NCBI GenBank assembly: GCA_964570205.1
Contig: CAZMXI010000113.1
Coordinates: 1 to 16,740 of the forward strand
DNA length: 16,740 nt
Direction: 5' to 3'
Origin: CAZMXI01 sp964570205
GTDB taxonomy: Bacteria > Planctomycetota > Phycisphaerae > Tepidisphaerales > Tepidisphaeraceae
This document shows, in pieces, positions 5,853-12,375 of the stretch (the first letter of the stretch is position 1; each line of letters starts with the position of its first letter). The translations under genes were made by a program, and so were the position numbers. The notes under the pieces were generated by a model, which saw nothing but the letters and a program-made list of their open reading frames with translations, was not told where the DNA came from and searched no databases.

Positions 5853-7235
5853 TTATGTGCCGGCGATGCCGGCCAGGGATCGTTTGTCGCCTTGCCGTGC
5901 CTCAAGCTTGTTGTAAAGCGTCCGCAGGCTGATTCCCAGTTCCCGAGCCGCCGCGGTCTTGTTGCCGCCGTGTCGCTTCAAGGCATCCTGGATCATCAGC
6001 CACTCCACGTCGGCAATCGTCCCCCCGGGCGTTGCGCCCGGCGACGGAGCTGGCGGCTCCAGCAGCCCCGGCAGGTTGAGGTGTTCGGGCAAGACCTCGA
6101 CCTGATCGGAGAGTATCTTGGCCCGTTCGACGACGTTCCGAAGCTCTCGGACATTGCCCGGCCACGGATAGCGTCGCAACATATCCAGCGCCGCCTGCGA
6201 GAACCGCTGCGCCACAGCGCGTGGCACCGTGGTGTTGCGCAACAGGTGATCCGCGATGGCGGGCAGGTCAGACACAATCTGCCGAAGGCTCGGCAGATTC
6301 AACTCAAAGGTCGCCAGTCGATAGTACAGGTCCTGGCGGAACCGTCCGCTCTTCACATCCTGCCTCAGGTCACGGTTGGTGGCCGCCACGATCCGCACGT
6401 CCGTGCGGTAGGGATCGGTATCCCCCACTCGACGCGCTTCGCCGCTTTCCAGGAGGCGCAGGAACTTCGCCTGGGTCTCCAGCGGCAGGTCGCCGATCTC
6501 GTCGAGAAACAACGTCCCCCCCGTCGCCGCCAGAACAAGGCCCCGGTGGTCGCGGTCAGCGCCTGTGAAGGCCCCTTTTCGATGTCCGAACAGCTCACTT
6601 TCGGCCAGGTCTCGCGGCAGCGCAGCGCAGTTGACGGGGACAAATGGCCCTTCGCACCGTTCGCTGTGCAGGTGAATCATCCGCGCGGCGACCTCCTTGC
6701 CGGTGCCGGTCTCGCCCGCAATCAGCACCGACGCATTCGTCGGCGCAACCCGGGCAATCAGTCGCCGCACTTCCGTGAGTTCCTGGCTCGATCCGATCAA
6801 CTCATAGCCGGTGCGCTGCGAGAGAATCTGCTGACGCAGCGCCTGGTTCTCATTCCGGAGGCGCTGCTGCATCGCAAGACGTTCGAGATGCTGTTCAAGT
6901 TCGACAATGCGGCAAGGCTTGATCAGGTAATCGTACGCACCATAGCGCAAGGCTTGGACGGCGGAATCCAGGTCGGCGTTCGCGGTCAGGATGATTACCG
7001 CCGTCTCATCTCCGCGGCCCGTCACTTCGCGCAGGAGGTCCAGCCCGTTGCCGTCGGGCAGATGCAGGTCCAGGAGGATCACATCGAAGGCCCGCCCCCG
7101 CAACTTGCTGCGTGCGTCGTCAAGGGTGTGCGCCAGAACGGGCTCTACAATCCGTTCCAGTTCGCTCGCCCAGAGGCGAGCGAGAGCTTCCTCATCCTCG
7201 ACAACCAAGAGGCTGATGCGCTGTTGAGGCGTCAT
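5853..7235 (-). CDS. Sigma-54-dependent response regulator, NtrC type
   Basis: A 460-residue activator with the standard three domains. Receiver: acidic pocket VVEDEE (11-16), phospho-acceptor Asp56 in ILLDLHLPDG, then ILTANAD and YLIKPC with the conserved Lys. AAA+ core: Walker A GETGTGKE (174-181), the sigma-54-contacting GAFTGA loop (221-226), Walker B TLFLDEIGDL (241-250), and FRQDLYYRL and WPGNVREL downstream. C-terminal FIS-type helix-turn-helix: residues about 415-445 (GGNKTAAARELGISLRTLYN). It uses ATP to open sigma-54 promoters when phosphorylated. The start is set at 7235; a longer frame to 7349 adds 38 Arg/Gly-rich residues unlike a receiver N-terminus. No histidine kinase is in the window. 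Two sigma-54-like elements lie just upstream on the opposite strand, making them the obvious targets. Confidence 0.95.
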   Translation of the reverse strand: MTPQQRISLLVVEDEEALARLWASELERIVEPVLAHTLDDARSKLRGRAFDVILLDLHLPDGNGLDLLREVTGRGDETAVIILTANADLDSAVQALRYGAYDYLIKPCRIVELEQHLERLAMQQRLRNENQALRQQILSQRTGYELIGSSQELTEVRRLIARVAPTNASVLIAGETGTGKEVAARMIHLHSERCEGPFVPVNCAALPRDLAESELFGHRKGAFTGADRDHRGLVLAATGGTLFLDEIGDLPLETQAKFLRLLESGEARRVGDTDPYRTDVRIVAATNRDLRQDVKSGRFRQDLYYRLATFELNLPSLRQIVSDLPAIADHLLRNTTVPRAVAQRFSQAALDMLRRYPWPGNVRELRNVVERAKILSDQVEVLPEHLNLPGLLEPPAPSPGATPGGTIADVEWLMIQDALKRHGGNKTAAARELGISLRTLYNKLEARQGDKRSLAGIAGT

Positions 7236-7410
7236 GCGGTCGTTTCCGCGCTCTAAGGCCTGCCCGGCGGCTTTTCCACCAGGGGCGGCTCCTTCGGCTC
7301 GGCGCGGGACCGAGCCTGGTCGCTCTCGATGACGCAAATATCGGGCCATAAAGAAGTAAAGCGATTACTCGCCAAAAAACAGCGGGCCCCTCACACCAGC
7401 CTGCAATAAC

Positions 7411-7439
7411 TTTATAGGCATGTCATGCACAAGTTGCAA
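7411..7439 (-). promoter_or_regulatory. Sigma-70-type promoter of the response regulator, with dyad in the spacer
   Basis: On the minus strand TTGCAA (7439-7434) is followed after 17 bases by TATAAA (7416-7411). Transcription would start near 7404, giving a leader of about 170 bases. Inside the spacer lies the palindrome GCATG-T-CATGC (7418-7428). A regulator bound there could repress this promoter and, by position, act as an upstream activator site for the plus-strand sigma-54 elements. Confidence 0.5.
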
Positions 7440-7489
7440 GGAAAACCATCGTGCCCCCCGCCAGATGGGTGGCAGACCCGAATATCTCT

Positions 7490-7506
7490 CTGGCACGCGT
7501 TTTGAT
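7490..7506 (+). promoter_or_regulatory. Sigma-54-like promoter for the candidate small RNA
   Basis: CTGGCACGCGTTTTGAT matches the consensus YTGGCACG-N4-TTGCW at every defined position except the -12 C, which is A. The spacing between the -24 GG and the -12 position is correct. A start site would fall near 7517. TTGATA (7502-7507) also resembles a sigma-70 -35 with a weak TTATGG/TCTTAT -10, so the promoter type is not certain. Confidence 0.5.
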
Positions 7507-7516
7507 ACGTAGCTGG

Positions 7517-7627
7517 CTGTTCTCTTATGGGCCTTGTTCCTTCAAGGTTTCCCCCCGACAAACCTTGGAAGACAGGACTCATGAAGTGTGCCGCATCCTT
7601 CGCCCTGGAGGATGCGGCGTTTTTTTT
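7517..7627 (+). ncRNA. Candidate small RNA with C6 loop and intrinsic terminator
   Basis: A predicted transcript of about 110 bases between the sigma-54-like element and a canonical terminator. Its first hairpin is CAAGGTTT (7543-7550) with AAACCTTG (7560-7567), a perfect 8-bp stem that exposes the loop CCCCCCGAC. The second hairpin is the terminator. A C-run in a loop is a frequent way for bacterial small RNAs to pair with G-rich ribosome binding sites, and the layout recalls the actinobacterial 6C RNA, although no relationship is claimed. Exact ends and expression are inferred. Confidence 0.5.
7590..7627 (+). terminator. Strong rho-independent terminator
   Basis: GCCGCATCCT (7590-7599) pairs perfectly with AGGATGCGGC (7609-7618) around a 9-base loop and is followed by G and eight T residues (7620-7627). 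No annotated gene ends here on the plus strand, so it marks the end of an otherwise unseen transcript. Confidence 0.92.
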
Positions 7628-7727
7628 GTGCAGCCAAAGCCAGCTCCCTGGTCGTCGCCCGTTCAGTTGCAGAATAATGGCAGCCCATATGCGTTGTGGT
7701 TTATTTCTTGCAAATTGAGGCCAACAG

Positions 7728-7743
7728 TGGCACAATAGATGCG
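7728..7743 (+). promoter_or_regulatory. Sigma-54-like promoter upstream of the pseudopilin gene
   Basis: TGGCACAATAGATGCG keeps TGGCAC and a correctly spaced TGC, with GG (7729-7730) and GC (7741-7742) ten bases apart as required. The first T of TTGC is A. A start near 7754 would give a leader of about 180 bases to the pseudopilin ATG. The neighbouring NtrC-type regulator is the likely activator. Confidence 0.5.
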
Positions 7744-7918
7744 CTGGTTCGGCGTACGCCGGGTATTCATCTGGCGGACCGGGCTGCCCGCAGAAATGCT
7801 GTGGAGCTCGGTGGTCGGGCGGCAGCGACGGGATGTGCTCGATTCGCCGGGCAAGGCACTTGGCGGCGTGAGCGAATTCCCGAACAGGCGTTCACGTCTA
7901 ATTAAGAGCGAGCAACAC

Positions 7919-7926
7919 GGAAAGGA
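7919..7926 (+). promoter_or_regulatory. Ribosome binding site of the pseudopilin gene
   Basis: GGAAAGGA lies six bases before the ATG at 7933 and fixes that start, which also places the prepilin cleavage site 12 residues in. Confidence 0.75.
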
Positions 7927-7932
7927 TCCGCC

Positions 7933-8712
7933 ATGTCGAGTTTTTCGCAACGTACCAAGCGCAAAGCATTTACACTCGTCGAGTTATTGGTGGTGATTGG
8001 CATCATCGCGCTGCTGATCAGCATCCTCCTGCCTGCCCTGAGTAAGGCCAAGGAAAGCGCCAACGCCGTCGCGTGTCAGAGTAATCTGCGACAGCTCATG
8101 CTGGCCTTCATCATGTTTGCCGACGATCACAAGGGATATCTGCCCGGCGGCAAGCACGACATCGTCCCCAATCCCAATCCTGACCCTGAAAAGGCCGACT
8201 GGCTGCTCGGTCCGAACGGCGTCAATACCAGCGCGGCAGACCGGCAGACCTACGGCGTGACCCGTGGCACGATCTACCGGTATCTGAAGAACAAGAAGGT
8301 CTATCTGTGCCCGTCCAGCGGCGACGTGGGCGTCTACAACGTCGGCGCGGGCAGCAACGGGTATACGGACTACTCGGTGTTCAACATCCTGCCGGGCGCC
8401 AAACTCAATAAGCTCAAGCAGGACAGCTACTACACTTACGGCGGTAAACGCTATACGGTGCCCACGCCCATCATTGTCCAGGAAGACTCGGCCTGCATCA
8501 ACATGAACAACACGGAAGGCGGCCACTCCAACACGGATATGATCTCAAAGGTGCACAACAAGGGCTCCTTCTATCCGCGGCGCGACGGCAGCATGTACAA
8601 TTTCATCCGCCCGGGCAGGCTGGAAGCCAACCACTGGATCTTTATTGCACCATCCGGCAAAGAGATATCCGGCGGTCCCGACTACACCTGGGGCACGTTC
8701 AACAAGCAGTAA
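7933..8712 (+). CDS. Type II/IV pseudopilin-like protein with H-X9-DG motif
   Basis: A 259-residue protein with a class III prepilin leader: a 12-residue basic leader ending in Ala, then Phe13 (+1), Thr-Leu-Val and Glu17 (+5), followed by the hydrophobic helix VVIGIIALLISILLPAL. The prepilin peptidase should cut before Phe13 and methylate it. ACQSNLRQLMLAF around 48-60 is the usual start of the soluble part in planctomycete pseudopilins. His208, nine residues and Asp218-Gly219 form an exact H-X9-DG motif, the processing-associated signature of this group. The globular part has two cysteines (126 in YLCPSSGD and 188). It should be anchored in the inner membrane or assembled in a pseudopilus. 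It is monocistronic, with a sigma-54-like element upstream and a terminator downstream. Confidence 0.92.
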   Translation: MSSFSQRTKRKAFTLVELLVVIGIIALLISILLPALSKAKESANAVACQSNLRQLMLAFIMFADDHKGYLPGGKHDIVPNPNPDPEKADWLLGPNGVNTSAADRQTYGVTRGTIYRYLKNKKVYLCPSSGDVGVYNVGAGSNGYTDYSVFNILPGAKLNKLKQDSYYTYGGKRYTVPTPIIVQEDSACINMNNTEGGHSNTDMISKVHNKGSFYPRRDGSMYNFIRPGRLEANHWIFIAPSGKEISGGPDYTWGTFNKQ

Positions 8713-8738
8713 GAATTCCCGCCACGCTTGATTATCGA

Positions 8739-8770
8739 CAAGGGCCGCCGCTGTTAAGCGACGGCCCTTG
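8739..8770. terminator. Bidirectional hairpin terminator between convergent genes
   Basis: CAAGGGCCG (8739-8747) and CGGCCCTTG (8762-8770) pair, continued inward by CGCT/AGCG after one C-A mismatch, with loop GTTA. TTCCTTAT follows on the plus strand; T-richness is low on both sides. It separates the pseudopilin gene from the convergent gene ending at 8780. Confidence 0.7.
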
Positions 8771-8779
8771 TTCCTTATG

Positions 8780-10492
8780 CTACCGATCCGTCACCCTGAC
8801 CAGTTTTCGGTAGCCGGTGACAGGCTGGTCGGTGTCAATCAACACGTCGAAATCGTCGCCACGGTCCATGGCTTGATGGATCTGCGCGTGGGTGCTGCGC
8901 ATGAGGCGAGCAAAACGCTGCGAGTGCTCGTTCTTGCCCTCGACATCCAGTGCCCGAATCCACCACAGGTTCCCCAATTCGAGGAAGTAGCCGTAGGGGA
9001 TGACAATCGCCGTGTCCAACACCGGCGCGGGGCTGTGATAGATGGAGTTACGGCGATTCTTCCCGGCGTGTGCTTTCAATATCCTGGCCAGTTCCAGTTG
9101 TTCCGGCCAGGGCAGATGGTGGTCGTGATCGGAAGTCCAGAACCAAACGTATCTTGCACCCATGTCATAAGCGAGAGTGACCGCAAGTGGAGACAACTTC
9201 GGATCCGCCTGGCCGTAAATGCTGGTTCCCCAATGCTTTCCGGTCTGTCGCGCAGCACCACGGAGGATCCCGTAATGGTACTGCAACATCTCTCTGGCCG
9301 TGTGCTTTCTTGGCGGGTTAGTCCATTTCGCGATAGCCTGATCGAACTCGTCAAGCCGGTACCTGCCTTCGTGAACCACTCCCGCCAACCCCGCTTCAAG
9401 CTGGTAGAACGCGGTCTGGTACATCGTCTCCCACGCAGGGTAATCCCACTGCTCCAGCCGCATATCGCCGAAGTGGACTCCAAAAGTCTTGAGGTCTTGT
9501 TCCAGGCTGAAGGCGCTGTAATTCGCGCCGGAGTAATAGCGTGACCTCACGCGCTGCCCCAACAGGTTGGTGGCATCGGCGAAATGCCGCAATGTGTTGT
9601 GCACGAGCTTGTCGCCAACCATGATGATCGCCGGCTCGTCCATGAACATGACCGAGCCAAGGTAGTTGCTGCGATACAGGTCCGTCGGATACGAAAGGCT
9701 GACGTTGCGGCCGACGCCGCGGATGTAGAACACCGGTTGATCCTGTACCCAACCTGTCTGCTCGGGGCCGACGGTAAAGAGGTTGATGCCGGCCTCGATC
9801 ATCGTCTTGTATTCATCTTGCACAAACGGTGTGTAAGTGTAATTCTGCCGTTCGGGAGTTTGGGGGAGGCGTTTGAGTTCGGCATCGCGGAAGCTCCGGC
9901 CAGTGCCCACGAGCAGTTCCCGGTCAAGATCGAGCCGTTGGACGGATTCCCAAGTCTGCCAGGGCACCTTGCTGCCTGTCCAGAGCAGCGTGAGGGTGTG
10001 GCCGAGATAGCATGCGGTTTCAGGCAACCCGTTCTGGCGATGCGTGCCACGGGCAGCGCGGGGAACGAAATAACGCGTGAAGTCCTTCCAAGCCGGTAGA
10101 AGAGCGTGCCCGCTATGAATATCCCGATACTCGAGGACCTGCTGCGTGCCGGGGAATTGCAGAATGTACCGATGGAACAACAAGGGCGGCCGGCCATCCG
10201 CCAGTGGATCGGCATCGGTCAGCGCTCTCAGCGTAAACATCGGCGGCGACTTGGGATCGGGTTCCCTGCGAGCCTGCAACTGCCACCAGACGAACTCCGT
10301 GCCATTAACCACCTCGCGCGGACCGTAAACCATATCAACCGATGCGAAGGGCGCGGGTACGCGCCATTCTCCGGTCAATACGGCGAAATGGGCGTGACTT
10401 CCGGGGCCAGGCGGCTGGGACGCCGCACCAAGCAATCCGAAAACGCAGAAGGCGCTGAAGGCAAGCCATTGAATCACATTGGACTGGCGCAC
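8780..10492 (-). CDS. Secreted protein, putative (beta/alpha)8-barrel glycoside-hydrolase-like
   Basis: A 570-residue exported protein of uncertain function. The start is GTG 10492, five bases after AAGGAGG; it yields a clean signal peptide (MRQSNVIQWLAFSAFCVFGL, cut near AAS-Q25 or soon after), whereas the ATG codons further out put 17 polar residues in front. After a beta-rich N-terminal region, DEYKTMIEAGINLFTVG (about 226-242) resembles the first strand and helix of a glycoside hydrolase barrel, FMDEP at 283-287 could end a catalytic strand, and later comes LAYDMGARYVWFWTSDHD. These are fold-level impressions; I cannot name a GH family or substrate. A role in polysaccharide breakdown would suit the neighbours. 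Confidence 0.65.
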   Translation of the reverse strand: MRQSNVIQWLAFSAFCVFGLLGAASQPPGPGSHAHFAVLTGEWRVPAPFASVDMVYGPREVVNGTEFVWWQLQARREPDPKSPPMFTLRALTDADPLADGRPPLLFHRYILQFPGTQQVLEYRDIHSGHALLPAWKDFTRYFVPRAARGTHRQNGLPETACYLGHTLTLLWTGSKVPWQTWESVQRLDLDRELLVGTGRSFRDAELKRLPQTPERQNYTYTPFVQDEYKTMIEAGINLFTVGPEQTGWVQDQPVFYIRGVGRNVSLSYPTDLYRSNYLGSVMFMDEPAIIMVGDKLVHNTLRHFADATNLLGQRVRSRYYSGANYSAFSLEQDLKTFGVHFGDMRLEQWDYPAWETMYQTAFYQLEAGLAGVVHEGRYRLDEFDQAIAKWTNPPRKHTAREMLQYHYGILRGAARQTGKHWGTSIYGQADPKLSPLAVTLAYDMGARYVWFWTSDHDHHLPWPEQLELARILKAHAGKNRRNSIYHSPAPVLDTAIVIPYGYFLELGNLWWIRALDVEGKNEHSQRFARLMRSTHAQIHQAMDRGDDFDVLIDTDQPVTGYRKLVRVTDR

Positions 10493-10497
10493 GGAAT

Positions 10498-10504
10498 CCT
10501 CCTT
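10498..10504 (-). promoter_or_regulatory. Ribosome binding site deciding a GTG start
   Basis: On the minus strand AAGGAGG stands five bases before GTG (10492-10490). The in-frame ATG codons at 10543, 10534 and 10516 lie upstream of it and lack a comparable site. Confidence 0.8.
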
Positions 10505-10546
10505 GGAATGCCCCATTGTGGCGTTGGATTTCATAGGCTGCAATCC

Positions 10547-10574
10547 TTGCCACGGCGAATCCGGGCCGTATATT
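10547..10574 (+). promoter_or_regulatory. Promoter for a possibly leaderless methyltransferase mRNA
   Basis: TTGCCA (10547-10552) and TATATT (10569-10574) each match the sigma-70 consensus at five of six positions, with a 16-base spacer. The start site would be near 10581, only about four bases before the ATG at 10585, and no ribosome binding site precedes that ATG. Confidence 0.6.
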
Positions 10575-10584
10575 CTCCCGCCTC

Positions 10585-11271
10585 ATGGACGAGTCCGTAC
10601 CCCCGAGCCTCGATCCGGCCGCAGGAGTGAACGCCAATCCCTGGGAGTCGGCCTATCTGCGTTTTGAGACTCCCCGACAAGAGGTGCGCAAGTTCATGGG
10701 GCGGCTGCTGCGCCTGGGAGCCCAGAAGTGGAGTCGGGACGCGGAGGTTGTGGAGCTCTTTTGCGGCCGGGGCAGCGGCCTGCTGGCGCTGGCGCGGCTC
10801 GGCTTCACGCGAATCGAGGGCGTGGATCTCTCCGAGGCGTTGGTGAGACAATATCGAGGGCCTGGAGTTGTCCACGTCGGCGATTGCCGCGAGTTGCCGT
10901 TCGAGAACACGTCCAAGGACATCGCCATCGTTCAGGGAGGCCTTCACCACCTGGCGCAACTGCCGGAAGATCTCGATCGGACGCTGGCCGAGATCCGCCG
11001 CGTGCTTCGCCGCGGAGGCATGTTTGTGGCGGTCGAACCATGGCTGACGCCATTCCTCAAGGCAGTTCACTGTTTATGCGGATTTCGCACGGTACGATGG
11101 GTGTCGGGCAAGTTTGATGCCCTGGCAACCATGATCGAACACGAGCAGCAAACATACGATCGGTGGCTTGGACAGCCTGAGACCATCCTGACGTTGATGC
11201 GAAGCCATTTCGCCGTACAGCATTGCGAAACGGGATGGGGGAAACTGATGTTCCGCGGACATAAGCTGTGA
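10585..11271 (+). CDS. Class I SAM-dependent methyltransferase
   Basis: A 228-residue cytoplasmic protein with the Rossmann-type SAM-binding core: motif I VELFCGRGSG (56-65), the acidic end of strand 2 in IEGVDLS (77-83), VHVGDCRELPF (97-106) contributing the adenine-side Asp, and the strand-4 segment IAIVQGGLHHL (113-123). LRRGGMFVAVEPW is the usual post-core strand. It belongs to the Methyltransf_11/25-like group; the substrate is unknown. The conserved-looking NPWESAYLRFETPRQE before the core may be a lid that helps choose the acceptor. The start is the first ATG of the frame; the promoter position suggests a leaderless message. It is transcribed divergently from the secreted barrel protein. 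Confidence 0.88.
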   Translation: MDESVPPSLDPAAGVNANPWESAYLRFETPRQEVRKFMGRLLRLGAQKWSRDAEVVELFCGRGSGLLALARLGFTRIEGVDLSEALVRQYRGPGVVHVGDCRELPFENTSKDIAIVQGGLHHLAQLPEDLDRTLAEIRRVLRRGGMFVAVEPWLTPFLKAVHCLCGFRTVRWVSGKFDALATMIEHEQQTYDRWLGQPETILTLMRSHFAVQHCETGWGKLMFRGHKL

Positions 11272-11278
11272 AGAAGAA

Positions 11279-11306
11279 GGGGCCGCCCCCCGACCGGAGC
11301 GGCCCC
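11279..11306. terminator. GC-rich hairpin after the methyltransferase gene
   Basis: GGGGCCGC (11279-11286) pairs with GCGGCCCC (11299-11306), starting eight bases after the TGA. No T-run follows on the plus strand; on the minus strand it is followed by TTCTTCTTC. A terminator role is likely by position but not canonical. Confidence 0.45.
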
Positions 11307-11491
11307 ATACAAGACTGGCTTGCCACGGCTAAACCCGGCACACCCACCGCCAGTGCAACCTGCGGGCGGAACTGCCCCGCCAAGCAGGACTATCACCCAA
11401 ATGTTCGCATGCGCGTTTCCAGCGGCATGACGGTGGCAAGCCTACCCCGACTCAAGCGCATTGAACAAGGGAAAAATCCGTCGAAAAAGTG

Positions 11492-11500
11492 TGGTATAAT
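11492..11500 (+). promoter_or_regulatory. Extended -10 promoter of the PEP-CTERM gene
   Basis: TGGTATAAT is a perfect extended -10 (TGn plus TATAAT). The -35 region is A-rich without a clear hexamer, which is usual for extended -10 promoters. Transcription would begin near 11507, 25 bases before the ATG. Confidence 0.65.
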
Positions 11501-11531
11501 GATGAGGGTGAGACTGGGAGTGGAGGGTAAT

Positions 11532-12122
11532 ATGGGCAAGATATCTGCGGTAGTTGGCGGGTTGGCGGTGGTTGCAGGCTGCCAAGTTGGCCAAGCTGCC
11601 ATCACCTATGAGCTGACCAACCGCAACGCGACCTTCGTCGGGCACTCGGAGCGAGCCCTAACCGTAGAAGGGGTCACCGCCACGCTGTGGGCGGCCCAGC
11701 CGGTCGATGGAGTCATGAAGTCGACACAGAACGCCCTTGGCATCGAGTTGGCCTGCGGATGCGGAGGTGGCTACGGCGATCGGATCGAGCCGGGTGAGGA
11801 ATTGCGTATCCGTTTTGACCAGGCCGTGCGATTCGATTCAATCACGGTGGGATATGTAGACATATACAATGGCGGAATAGGTAGGTTGCTGATCGGCCCC
11901 GCCAGTGCACCCGAAATGCCCTATCTTCACTTAATTAACACGGGTGGGCTTCACGACATCAAGCAGTACATGTTGATGAGCGATGAGGTTCGGATCAGCG
12001 GCGTGTGGGGTGGGTTCGGGGTGATGCGGTTCACTGTGACCCCCATTCCGGAGCCTATGGGAGCGGTTTGGTTGCTCGGTGCGACATCGCTCATGGCGAG
12101 GCGACGCCATCAAGGCAGATAG
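11532..12122 (+). CDS. PEP-CTERM exported protein, function unknown
   Basis: A 196-residue protein with a signal peptide (MGKISAVVGGLAVVAGCQVG, cut near QAA at 23) and a C-terminal sorting signal: Pro173-Glu174-Pro175, the hydrophobic stretch 176-188 and Arg190-Arg192. Such signals are read by an exosortase, which would move the protein to the outer surface or an exopolysaccharide matrix; no exosortase gene is in the window. The start is ATG 11532, five bases after GGAGG (11522-11526); the frame stays open back to 11268 but upstream codons precede the promoter. The middle is beta-rich with a compact CGCGGGYGD segment at 75-83 and no recognised enzyme motif. It may be a structural surface protein. 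Confidence 0.82.
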   Translation: MGKISAVVGGLAVVAGCQVGQAAITYELTNRNATFVGHSERALTVEGVTATLWAAQPVDGVMKSTQNALGIELACGCGGGYGDRIEPGEELRIRFDQAVRFDSITVGYVDIYNGGIGRLLIGPASAPEMPYLHLINTGGLHDIKQYMLMSDEVRISGVWGGFGVMRFTVTPIPEPMGAVWLLGATSLMARRRHQGR

Positions 12123-12375
12123 CCTCGCCGCAATCGGAGGACCTCGATTCTGCTGAGCGAATCCCCCCCCCTATCGGATTCGCGGCCTTTGGTGTCGAGC
12201 CTCTGACGACCGTCTTACCGTCAGGCTCGTTCAAGAATCCAAGAGATAGCGAATAGGTAACGCCTGGCCATAGCGAGGGGATGGTTGCGGCATCCCTGAC
12301 CACGGCGATTTCGCCGGGCAGAAGGTCGGCCGGCTGGGGACACCAACCGGCCGACACGCTGGCCGAGATTTGAAA
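12123..12375. other. Convergent intergenic region with three hairpins
   Basis: No credible gene. Three inverted repeats occur: CGAGC-CT-CTGACG (12196-12208) with CGTCAGGCTCG (12219-12229), having a 2-base bulge; CGGCG-ATTT-CGCCG (12303-12316); and GTCGGCCGG (12325-12333) with CCGGCCGAC (12347-12355). The last lies about 20 bases beyond the stop of the minus-strand oxidoreductase gene and is the likeliest terminator for it, though its T-run is poor. Confidence 0.55.

Larger units (their letters stand above)
7236..7932. other. Regulatory intergenic region between the response regulator and the pseudopilin
   Basis: About 700 bases with no credible protein gene but dense signals: the leader (with hairpin GGCTCGG 7296-7302 / CCGAGCC 7310-7316), promoter and dyad of the minus-strand regulator; a sigma-54-like element; a candidate small RNA ending at a strong terminator; and a second sigma-54-like element upstream of the pseudopilin. 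The open frames across 7451-7738 read straight through the terminator and show no family features. Confidence 0.7.

Noticed and set aside
7236..7349. 38-residue N-terminal extension of the response regulator
   Set aside because: Receiver domains begin close to the first strand; the extension is Arg/Gly/Ala-rich and has no ribosome binding site at its ATG.
7451..7738. Open frames of 63 and 95 codons across the candidate small RNA
   Set aside because: They read straight through a strong terminator with eight T and match nothing; the RNA explanation accounts for the hairpins better.
7739..7996. 85-codon frame overlapping the pseudopilin start
   Set aside because: No ribosome binding site and no family features; it overlaps the well-defined pseudopilin leader in another frame.
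12091..12357. 88-codon minus-strand frame after the Gfo/Idh/MocA gene
   Set aside because: It covers the hairpin cluster and overlaps the end of the PEP-CTERM gene; no motif, start signal or remembered homologue supports it.
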